Positions 34,946 to 40,838 of a DNA stretch of 40,838 nt are shown here, one piece after another; the stretch's first letter is position 1, and each line of letters starts with the position of its first letter. The stretch covers positions 1 to 40,838 of the forward strand of contig JAGYMQ010000100.1 of the NCBI GenBank assembly GCA_018400535.1, written 5' to 3'. The position numbers and the translations under genes are program-made. The notes beneath the pieces were generated by a model. The model saw only the letters and a program-made list of their open reading frames with translations, searched no databases and was not told the origin of the DNA. This DNA comes from Candidatus Cloacimonadota bacterium. Its GTDB lineage: Bacteria > Cloacimonadota > Cloacimonadia > Cloacimonadales > TCS61.

Positions 34946-35557
34946 ATGAGCAAGAATGCAAAACGTGGTTGTCTGATCGCAGCAATTGTCATTATCATCG
35001 TGGCTGTGATCATTATCGCCAGTATCTCTGGAACTTATAATAAAATGATCACTTATGAAGAAAATGTGAAGGAAAAATGGAGTCAGGTGGAAAATGTCTA
35101 TCAGCGGCGTTATGATCTTATTCCCAATTTGGTAGAAACAGTGAAAGGCTATGCTGAACATGAGCAGGAAACTTTTAAAGCGGTTACTGAAGCGAGAGCA
35201 AAAGCAGGTGGAACTTTCAATATTTCTGAAGAAGTTCTGAATGATCCAGCAATGTTCCAGAAATTTCAACAAGCTCAATCTTCTTTGGGAGGAGCATTGC
35301 AGCGTTTGATGGTCGTGATGGAACGCTATCCCGATCTGAAAGCGAACCAGAATTTCCTCTCTCTGCAAGACCAATTGGAAGGAACTGAAAACAGAATCGC
35401 TGTCGAGAGAAAACGCTTTAATCAAGCAGCACGCCAATTCAATACTTTTATCAAGAAATTCCCGCAAGTGATGCTGGCAAATATGTTCGGCTTTAGCGAA
35501 AAGCAATATTTCAAATCTACTGAAGGCGCAGAAGAAGCACCAAAAGTGGAGTTTTAA
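34946..35557 (+). CDS. LemA family membrane protein
   Basis: LemA proteins are membrane-anchored helical-bundle proteins of unsettled function. The 203-residue product has a signal-anchor helix (about 8-31, IAAIVIIIVAVIIIAS) and then the family core: MITYEENVKEKWSQVENVYQ, RRYDLIPNLVETVKGYAEHE, EARAKA, NQNFLSLQDQLEGTENRIAV and FNTFIKKFPQVMLANMFGF. Length is usual. CGGAGG precedes the ATG. Families with LemA often have a TPM-domain protein next to them; none is here. Confidence 0.93.
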   Translation: MSKNAKRGCLIAAIVIIIVAVIIIASISGTYNKMITYEENVKEKWSQVENVYQRRYDLIPNLVETVKGYAEHEQETFKAVTEARAKAGGTFNISEEVLNDPAMFQKFQQAQSSLGGALQRLMVVMERYPDLKANQNFLSLQDQLEGTENRIAVERKRFNQAARQFNTFIKKFPQVMLANMFGFSEKQYFKSTEGAEEAPKVEF

Positions 35558-35600
35558 AATATGAGTTTTTACTGATCAAAAAAAGATTGGAACATAAAGA

Positions 35601-35640
35601 CTTCCGAAACAAGGAAAATTTTTGCTTCCTGTTTCGGAAG
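35601..35640 (+). other. Long hairpin between lemA and the M28 gene
   Basis: CTTCCGAAAC-A-AGGAA and TTCCTGTTTCGGAAG form a 15-bp stem with one bulged A and a loop of about 9 nt. No T-run follows on either strand, so it is not a classic intrinsic terminator. It may end transcripts by another route or protect the mRNA. Confidence 0.5.
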
Positions 35641-35699
35641 GCTGATCCAAATCCGAATTGACAGAAATATTTACTTCGAATTTTTAAAATGAGGTGAAA

Positions 35700-36587
35700 A
35701 TGAGAAATCTGGTTCTAGCGCTGGTGACTTCGATCGTCGTGGTGAATTGTTCTTCATCCATTCCTAAATTTGATCGGGAACGCGCTTTTTCCTATCTTCA
35801 GCAGCAATGCGATCTGGGACCACGTTATCCAGGCTCAGAAGAAATTGAACTCTGCCGAGATTGGATAATCGATGTGCTAAAAGATTGCAATGCCGAAAAT
35901 ATCAAAGTCCAAGAATTTTCCGCAGAAATCAAGAAAGAACATATTACCGGCAAAAATATTATTGCCAGTTTTTATCCGCAGATGAGTAGAAGGATCTTGT
36001 TGGGAGCACATTATGATACAAGACCTTGGGCAGATAAGGATGCTGATCCCCAAAACCATAACACACCAATTATCGGCGCAAATGATGCGGCTTCCGGCGT
36101 GGCAGTATTGCTGGAAATCGCACAGAATATTTCACAGACACAACCAGCCCAATTTGGTATTGACCTTGTTTTTTTTGATCTGGAAGATATGGGTGAATAT
36201 GGAGATAATAGCACGTGGTGTCTTGGTTCTACTCATTTTGCTGAAAATTTCAGCGGTCCCAAACCCGAAAAAGCCATAGTTGTCGATATGATCGGAGACA
36301 ACGATCTGGATCTGCACATCGAATATTCTTCCTATCACAATTCGCCAAATTTGGTCAAAGAAGTCTGGGATCTCGGTAGAGAACTGGGTTTTTCTGAATT
36401 TCACTACAAGATCAATAACAAAATTTATGATGACCACATTCCTCTGATAATGAAAGGCTTTAATGCAATTGTCGTCATTGATATGGATTATCCCTTCTGG
36501 CACACGATCGATGATACACCAGATAAATGTTCACAAAATTCTCTGTTTGTCGTCGGGCAAACTTTGCTAAATCTAATTTATGAATAA
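35700..36587 (+). CDS. M28-family zinc peptidase, glutaminyl-cyclase-like lipoprotein
   Basis: The product (295 residues from ATG 35700) has a lipoprotein-type signal, LVTSIVVVNCSSS with Cys17. The zinc-peptidase core has GAHYDTRPWAD, GANDAASGVAVLLEIA, FFDLEDMGEYGD, VVDMIGDND and WHTIDDTPDKC, giving His, Asp, Glu, Asp and His metal ligands. This arrangement is that of M28 aminopeptidases and of animal-type glutaminyl-peptide cyclotransferases, which convert N-terminal Gln to pyroglutamate. The WCLGSTHFAEN stretch favours the cyclase-like subgroup. GAGGTG stands before the ATG; a GTG at 35694 lies within it. The next gene overlaps its end by 8 nt. Confidence 0.88.
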   Translation: MRNLVLALVTSIVVVNCSSSIPKFDRERAFSYLQQQCDLGPRYPGSEEIELCRDWIIDVLKDCNAENIKVQEFSAEIKKEHITGKNIIASFYPQMSRRILLGAHYDTRPWADKDADPQNHNTPIIGANDAASGVAVLLEIAQNISQTQPAQFGIDLVFFDLEDMGEYGDNSTWCLGSTHFAENFSGPKPEKAIVVDMIGDNDLDLHIEYSSYHNSPNLVKEVWDLGRELGFSEFHYKINNKIYDDHIPLIMKGFNAIVVIDMDYPFWHTIDDTPDKCSQNSLFVVGQTLLNLIYE

Positions 36588-37209
36588 TTTTTTTAATAAC
36601 TTTTTGACCAAAGACGAACAAAAGATATTATTATTTATCATCTTTTTTGGATTTCTTGGATTTATCTTAAAATTCAGTAATATTTCTGCTCAAAATCAAA
36701 CTGAAGCTCCAGACAGCTTGCAACTGGAAAAAGATTATGAAATCAAATATGATCTGCTTTCCGTCACACAAGAAGAATTAGAAACGATTTCTGGAATCGG
36801 ACCAAAAACAGCACAATCTATTTTATCTTTCCGTGAGAAACAGGGATTTCAGAATAAAATTGATCTTATGAAAGTTAAAGGAATCGGACCGAAAACATAT
36901 CAGAAGATCGAAAAATATTTTCTGGATTTTGGTGAAACTGAAGTTGAAGTTTCCAAAACTAACAACAAAAAAATGGCAAAAGCAAAATCTGAATCGAAAG
37001 ACCAGGTTAAGATAAATATTAATACGGCTGATGCAAAAGAATTTCAAAAATTAAAAGGGATCGGTCCAGCAAAAGCTGAAAAGATCATCCAATATCGTGA
37101 AAAAAACGGTGCTTTCCAATCTATCGACGATCTGCAAAAAGTGAAAGGAATCGGGCCAAAAACTTTAGAAAAATTACGAAAATCTCTAACTTTGGGAGAA
37201 AAAAAATGA
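36580..37209 (+). CDS. ComEA-like membrane protein with four helix-hairpin-helix motifs
   Basis: The 209-residue protein has one N-terminal membrane helix (about 15-35, LLFIIFFGFLGFILKF) and then four HhH motifs, each with GIGP: ETISGIGPKTAQ, MKVKGIGPKTYQ, QKLKGIGPAKAE and QKVKGIGPKTLE. They form two (HhH)2 units joined by a basic Lys-rich linker (about 120-145). The first unit and linker are followed by VKININTADAKEF, the classic ComEA start. ComEA binds incoming DNA in natural transformation; ordinary ComEA has one unit, so this is a tandem duplication. It overlaps the M28 gene by 8 nt and the next gene by 4 nt. Confidence 0.88.
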   Translation: MNNFFNNFLTKDEQKILLFIIFFGFLGFILKFSNISAQNQTEAPDSLQLEKDYEIKYDLLSVTQEELETISGIGPKTAQSILSFREKQGFQNKIDLMKVKGIGPKTYQKIEKYFLDFGETEVEVSKTNNKKMAKAKSESKDQVKININTADAKEFQKLKGIGPAKAEKIIQYREKNGAFQSIDDLQKVKGIGPKTLEKLRKSLTLGEKK

Positions 37210-38174
37210 TCAAACATCCTAATCCAACTTTTACGCTGGCAAAATTGTATGAAAATCAAGATCAACTTTTGGAAGCCATACAAATCTATCTGCAATTAAT
37301 CGACAAAAATGATCAGCCTGAATTACGAGAAAGACTTGAAGCGCTGAAAGATAAATATTATCAAAATAAGAAAAATGATTTCGCCGATCTGACCAAAGAA
37401 ATTTTTTCCAGGCAGGATAGAAAAAAATTCAATATCATCTCACACAAAGAATATCAAAATTATCTCGAATCTCACAAAGAACCACATGAATTTGAAACCT
37501 ATCCTGAAGAAATGCTCCAGAATGAAAATTCTAAAGAAATGAAAACATCAAAGGAGAATAATATAAAAACTGAAGCGGATCTTACTGTTTCCGAAAAAGA
37601 AAATGCTGACTCAGAAAGAGAAGAAGCTTCTCTGCGAGAGGAAAAAGAAATTACTGATGATCATTCTAGCGATATTGTCAAAGAAGATAATGAAAAATTT
37701 AATTTGGAAAAAAATCTTGATGAAGATCAGAAAGAAGAAACTTCCAGCGATAAAAAAAGCGAATTTGAATCTAAAAATATCAATCCAGTTGATGATATTC
37801 TAAATTTACATTATCGTGAAAAAGATGATGATCTGGAAGATGAATTCGAGGAGCTTTTTGCTGAAACAGAAAAATCTGAACCAGATGAGAAGCAAGAAAA
37901 TAACGATCGACCAACTCTGTCTGAAGAACAATCTCCACAGCTTTCTTCAGATGGAAAAGAAGGAAGTGTAAATGAAAGCAAAGAGATCAAAAATCATTAT
38001 AAAGCTTCTTCTAAAAGATTATTGGAAGATTTAAAAGAAATTGATGTTGTTAAGTTAAATGAAATTCTTTTTGAAAATCTGGGCTCAAAAAAATCTTTGA
38101 ACGATGTCAAATTGTCGGATCTGAATTTTGCCTTGCAATTGTTGAAAACAACTGAAAACAATGACGAAGATTGA
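37206..38174 (+). CDS. Hypothetical acidic protein with N-terminal TPR-like motif
   Basis: The 322-residue protein begins with a TPR-like helix pair, NPTFTLAKLYENQDQLLEAI (about 6-25) and QIYLQLIDKN. Residues about 90-265 are a low-complexity linker very rich in Glu, Asp, Lys and Ser, likely disordered. A short helical domain ends it (SKRLLEDLKEIDVVKLNEIL onwards, about 270-315). It has no signal peptide and no catalytic motif. The start overlaps the HhH gene by 4 nt, so the two are translated together. Function is unknown; a scaffold or assembly role would fit the shape but is not shown. Confidence 0.75.
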   Translation: MIKHPNPTFTLAKLYENQDQLLEAIQIYLQLIDKNDQPELRERLEALKDKYYQNKKNDFADLTKEIFSRQDRKKFNIISHKEYQNYLESHKEPHEFETYPEEMLQNENSKEMKTSKENNIKTEADLTVSEKENADSEREEASLREEKEITDDHSSDIVKEDNEKFNLEKNLDEDQKEETSSDKKSEFESKNINPVDDILNLHYREKDDDLEDEFEELFAETEKSEPDEKQENNDRPTLSEEQSPQLSSDGKEGSVNESKEIKNHYKASSKRLLEDLKEIDVVKLNEILFENLGSKKSLNDVKLSDLNFALQLLKTTENNDED

Positions 38175-38192
38175 TTTTCACGAAAATCTAAT

Positions 38193-38735
38193 ATGAGGAT
38201 CATTGCCGGAAAATTTAAAAAAGCGGAACTAACTTCGATCAAAGGTTCTCGCATTCGTCCCACCACAGATTATGTGAGAGAAGCTGTCTTCAATATTATC
38301 AGTAATATAAAAAATTCACAAGTCCTCGATCTTTTTGCTGGATCAGGAAGTTTGGGACTGGAAGCCTTGAGCCGAGGAGCCGCTTTCGTTACATTTGTGG
38401 ATTTCTCGGAAAAAGCGATCAGCGCAATGATAAAAAATTTCGATAAGCTAAATTGTCGTCAAGATTGTCGAATTTATCGAAAAAGAGTGACATCTTTCTT
38501 GAATAAATTTGAAAAAAATTTTGATATTATCTTTTTGGATCCGCCTTATAACAAGAATCTCGTGAATCCAACCATTAGAAATATTCTGGATAATAATATT
38601 CTGGTAGAAAATGGTCAAATGATCGTGGAACATTCTCCTCAAGAAAAGATCAACGAAGAAAAAAGGCTGAGAATCGAAACACGAAAACTTTCACAAAACA
38701 CTTCTGTTTCATTAATAACGATCAAAGAACATTGA
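38193..38735 (+). CDS. rsmD: 16S rRNA (guanine(966)-N(2))-methyltransferase RsmD
   Basis: RsmD methylates G966 of 16S rRNA in the small subunit. The 180-residue protein has the N-terminal MRIIAGKFKK, RPTTDYVREAVFNII, the SAM-binding loop VLDLFAGSGSLGLEALSRGA (44-63) and the catalytic DPPY at 116-119 in IIFLDPPYNK. Length is normal. No clear Shine-Dalgarno sequence is seen; GATTTTCACGAAAATC forms a small hairpin just upstream. It lies 18 nt after the acidic protein gene. Confidence 0.95.
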   Translation: MRIIAGKFKKAELTSIKGSRIRPTTDYVREAVFNIISNIKNSQVLDLFAGSGSLGLEALSRGAAFVTFVDFSEKAISAMIKNFDKLNCRQDCRIYRKRVTSFLNKFEKNFDIIFLDPPYNKNLVNPTIRNILDNNILVENGQMIVEHSPQEKINEEKRLRIETRKLSQNTSVSLITIKEH

Positions 38736-38796
38736 GCGCTTTGCTCATTGCTTGACGGAATTTCTCCACAAAATTTTTTACACTTCAGAGGTAGTT

Positions 38797-40170
38797 ATGA
38801 AAATTTTTAATACAATGAAAAAAAGAAAAGAAGAATTTGTCCCGATCGAGGCTGGAAAACTGAAAATGTATGCTTGTGGACCGACAGTCTATAATTATTT
38901 CCATATTGGAAATGCACGGGCATTTCTCTTTTTTGATGTGGTGCGTCGTTATTTCGAATTCCTGGGATATGACGTGACTTATGTGCAAAATATCACCGAC
39001 ATCGAAGATAAATTGATCAAACAATCTCAAGAAGAAAAATTACCCGTATCCAAAATTGCCGAAAAATATATCAAAGCATTTCTGAAAGATACAAAAGCTC
39101 TCGGTATCAAACCAGCGGATCATTTGCCCAGAGCAACTGAATATATCAATGAAATGATCAAACTCATCCAAAAATTAGAAAAAAAAGGGTTTGCTTATCA
39201 AGTTGATGGCGATGTCTATTTTTCGGTCAGCGATTTCAAAGAATATGGCAAACTTTCAGGGAAAAAGATCGATGAATTGAAAACAGGCGCAAGAGTCGAC
39301 GAAAACAAAAATAAAAAACATCCTGCTGATTTCACACTCTGGAAAAAAGCAAAACCACAAGAGCCAAACTGGGAAAGTCCCTGGGGAAAAGGAAGACCAG
39401 GCTGGCATACGGAATGCGTTGTAATGTCGCGCACACTTCTGGGTGAAACTTTTGATATACACGGCGGTGGTAATGACCTGATCTTTCCTCATCATGAAAA
39501 CGAGATCGCACAAGCGCAAGCTTCCACAGGGAAAGCGCTGGCAAAATATTGGATGCACAATGGCTATCTCAATATCGAAGGTGAAAAAATGTCCAAAAGC
39601 CTGAACAATTTCTTTACAACCCGTGATATTTTGAAAAAATATGATCAAGAAACCATTCGATTTTTCTTTCTCTCAAAACATTATCGCAGCCCGATCGATT
39701 TTAACGAAGATATCTTGATCGAATCCAGAAAAGCAGTGAACGGGTTTTATCAATTGTTCAAAGAAGTCGATTATCCACATATTTCCTCAAAACATGAATA
39801 TGACGAACAACAGAAAGATTTGAAGAAAAAATTCATCGCTGCAATGGACGATGATTTTAATACCGCAAAGGCAATATCTTATCTGTTTGAGATCCTGAAG
39901 CTTTATCGTAAGCTCAAAGATGTTAATTTGATTTATCTTTTGATCGAATTGGGACAATCACTGGGATTTTTCCAAAATATTGAGGATAGATTGCAGAAAA
40001 ATTTGAACGATATTTCTGAAGAATTGGTGAAGCTTTTGATCGATTATCGTAAGCAATTCAAAAGGGAAAAAAGATGGGAATGGGCAGACAGGATTAGAGC
40101 AGACCTGAAAGAAATTGGTATCCAATTAAGGGATACTTCAGAAGGAACAGATTGGGAATTGCAAGAATAA
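38797..40170 (+). CDS. cysS: Cysteinyl-tRNA synthetase
   Basis: CysRS charges tRNA-Cys. The 457-residue protein has the zinc ligand Cys27 in MYACGPTVYNYFHIGNARAF, HIGN at 36-39, the zinc-binding WHTECVVMS and HGGGNDLIFPHHENEIAQ, and KMSKS with Lys264 in GEKMSKSLNNF. I chose the ATG at 38797, with CAGAGG upstream and the family-typical MKIFNT start; a TTG at 38752 would add 15 residues. The gene is followed by a 248-bp gap and a tRNA cluster. Confidence 0.96.
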   Translation: MKIFNTMKKRKEEFVPIEAGKLKMYACGPTVYNYFHIGNARAFLFFDVVRRYFEFLGYDVTYVQNITDIEDKLIKQSQEEKLPVSKIAEKYIKAFLKDTKALGIKPADHLPRATEYINEMIKLIQKLEKKGFAYQVDGDVYFSVSDFKEYGKLSGKKIDELKTGARVDENKNKKHPADFTLWKKAKPQEPNWESPWGKGRPGWHTECVVMSRTLLGETFDIHGGGNDLIFPHHENEIAQAQASTGKALAKYWMHNGYLNIEGEKMSKSLNNFFTTRDILKKYDQETIRFFFLSKHYRSPIDFNEDILIESRKAVNGFYQLFKEVDYPHISSKHEYDEQQKDLKKKFIAAMDDDFNTAKAISYLFEILKLYRKLKDVNLIYLLIELGQSLGFFQNIEDRLQKNLNDISEELVKLLIDYRKQFKREKRWEWADRIRADLKEIGIQLRDTSEGTDWELQE

Positions 40171-40292
40171 TTGAGTAAATGTTTTTTCAGGAAGGATGCG
40201 TTGCAAAATTTTTATTGATTTGTATAATGATAAGAGAATGGTGATAATGGAATGTTTTTTGCTTAGGATTTGCAAATTTAAAAATAAAATAT

Positions 40293-40322
40293 TTGACAGA
40301 TAAGGAAAGCCAAAAAATTTTG
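40293..40322 (+). promoter_or_regulatory. Upstream promoter candidate of the tRNA-tuf unit
   Basis: TTGACA (40293-40298) with ATTTTG after 18 nt (40317-40322). It lies about 97 nt before tRNA-Thr; it may be a second, distal promoter. Confidence 0.35.
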
Positions 40323-40369
40323 CATTCTCAAAATATTTTTGCTCTTTTGCAGATCATATCGTGAAATTA

Positions 40370-40399
40370 TTGACAGAAATGCGAAGGATTTTTCATTTG
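40370..40399 (+). promoter_or_regulatory. Proximal promoter candidate of the tRNA-tuf unit
   Basis: TTGACA (40370-40375) with CATTTG after 18 nt (40394-40399); the eight bases TTCATTTG differ from TAnnTTTG at one fixed position. It ends 19 nt before tRNA-Thr, a good distance for a stable-RNA promoter. Confidence 0.45.
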
Positions 40400-40418
40400 C
40401 GCAAATTTCTGAAAATCT

Positions 40419-40493
40419 GCCGACGTGGCTCAACGGAAGAGCACTCGACTTGTAATCGAGCGGTTGTGGGTTCGATTCCTACCGTCGGCACCA
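40419..40493 (+). tRNA. tRNA-Thr, anticodon TGT
   Basis: Acceptor stem GCCGACG/CGTCGGC, anticodon stem CTCGA/TCGAG with loop CTTGTAA (anticodon TGT, 40451-40453), T loop TTCGATT, discriminator A and encoded CCA. First of four tRNAs before tuf. Confidence 0.97.
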
Positions 40494-40497
40494 TATC

Positions 40498-40583
40498 GGA
40501 GGGGTTCCCGAGCGGTCAAAGGGAACAGACTGTAAATCTGTCGGCAGTTGCCTTCGGAGGTTCGAATCCTCCCCCCTCCACCA
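40498..40583 (+). tRNA. tRNA-Tyr, anticodon GTA
   Basis: Type II tRNA with acceptor stem GGAGGGG/CCCCTCC, anticodon stem ACAGA/TCTGT with loop CTGTAAA (GTA, 40532-40534), a long variable arm, T stem GGAGG/CCTCC, discriminator A and encoded CCA. Confidence 0.97.
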
Positions 40584-40587
40584 TTTT

Positions 40588-40663
40588 GCGGGAGTAGCTC
40601 AATTGGTAGAGCATCAGCCTTCCAAGCTGAGGGTCGCGAGTTCGAACCTCGTCTCCCGCTCCA
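40588..40663 (+). tRNA. tRNA-Gly, anticodon TCC
   Basis: Acceptor stem GCGGGAG/CTCCCGC, anticodon stem TCAGC/GCTGA with loop CTTCCAA (TCC), T loop TTCGAAC, discriminator T and encoded CCA. Confidence 0.97.
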
Positions 40664-40672
40664 TAAATTAAG

Positions 40673-40748
40673 GCTCATGTAGCTCAGACGGTAGAGCGCA
40701 TCCTTGGTAAGGATGAGGCCATCGGTTCAAGTCCGATCGTGAGCACCA
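40673..40748 (+). tRNA. tRNA-Thr, anticodon GGT
   Basis: Acceptor stem GCTCATG/CGTGAGC with one T-G pair, anticodon stem CATCC/GGATG with loop TTGGTAA (GGT), T loop TTCAAGT, discriminator A and encoded CCA. Last tRNA before tuf. Confidence 0.97.
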
Positions 40749-40787
40749 GAAAATTTAAGAACAACTTATAAACCTAGGAGGTTTTCG

Positions 40788-40838
40788 ATGGCTAAAGCAA
40801 AATTTGAGAGAAAGAAGCCCCATATTAATATTGGGACT
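40788..40838 (+). CDS. tuf: Elongation factor Tu, 5' part only
   Basis: EF-Tu brings aminoacyl-tRNA to the ribosome. Only 17 codons lie in the window, encoding MAKAKFERKKPHINIGT, the standard EF-Tu N terminus just before the GTP-binding loop. CTAGGAGG stands before the ATG, a strong ribosome binding site. It follows four tRNA genes in the order Thr, Tyr, Gly, Thr, the arrangement of the tufB operon. The gene continues past the window end. Confidence 0.97.
   Translation, partial: MAKAKFERKKPHINIGT

Larger units (their letters stand above)
40171..40418 (+). other. cysS-tRNA cluster intergenic region
   Basis: No gene seen. It is AT-rich and holds two TTGACA elements (40293 and 40370) that may be promoters for the tRNA-tuf unit. 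Confidence 0.5.

Noticed and set aside
35658-35690. TTGACA before the M28 gene as a promoter
   Set aside because: At 17 nt spacing the partner is TTTTTA; TAAAAT lies 21 nt away. It is weaker than the sites listed and was left out.
38752-38796. TTG start for cysS adding 15 residues
   Set aside because: The ATG at 38797 has a ribosome binding site and gives the family-typical N terminus.
40361-40597. Open frame of 78 codons on the plus strand and one opposite to it at 40430-40678
   Set aside because: Both run through tRNA-Thr, tRNA-Tyr and tRNA-Gly genes; the open frames are by-products of tRNA sequence.

Overview
The window is a gene-dense stretch of a low-GC bacterial chromosome, with no phage, plasmid or insertion-sequence genes. 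The best guess at origin is Cloacimonadota (WWE1) or a close relative in the FCB group. The reasons are two secreted proteins ending in the NYPNPFNP-type FlgD-like/type IX sorting domain, a PurA of the GDEGKAK subtype, a GWxTD protein, and promoters that look like TTGACA plus a TAnnTTTG-like element instead of TATAAT. This assignment is inference; another FCB candidate phylum is possible.

Bases 1-7600 are on the minus strand. Read in transcription order they hold a B12-binding mutase subunit overlapping a FapA/DUF342 protein, a leader terminator, a coiled-coil zinc-ribbon protein, the RNase P RNA, recJ, a lipoprotein, lnt and a MerR-type regulator. The RNase P RNA lies 19 nt after the zinc-ribbon gene and 23 nt before recJ, so it appears to be embedded in a polycistron.

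Bases 7600-19350 are on the plus strand: purA, a eukaryotic-type ileS, a DUF1015 gene, rimO, a long recQ, a small unknown gene, trpS, and secG followed directly by a tRNA-Leu with the unusual anticodon AAG and then a terminator. Bases 19350-24910 are the accessory part: a 1125-residue secreted multidomain protein and a GH18 chitinase with matching C-terminal sorting domains, flanked by two intergenic regions that carry a degenerate repeat and probable gene remains.

Bases 24910-30800 form a tight operon: ispD, a divergent 899-residue GlmS-like protein whose catalytic Cys sits at residue 22, ispF, and a U32 protein of the RlhA type. Bases 30880-35560 hold an Ldh-family dehydrogenase with a terminator, then a zinc ribbon, a small membrane protein, a saccharopine-dehydrogenase-like enzyme, a half-size EamA protein, a GWxTD protein and LemA. 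Bases 35700-40170 hold an M28 lipoprotein, a membrane protein with four helix-hairpin-helix motifs, an acidic protein, rsmD and cysS. The window ends in tRNA-Thr, Tyr, Gly, Thr and the start of tuf, the same order as the tufB operon of E. coli.

Most content is translation, RNA modification, DNA repair, isoprenoid and envelope housekeeping. The points that stand out are the AAG tRNA-Leu at the place where E. coli has leuU(GAG), the GlmS-like enzyme that seems to need propeptide removal, the embedded rnpB, terminator-like hairpins whose U-tracts run into the next gene's start region, and the recurring promoter pattern.
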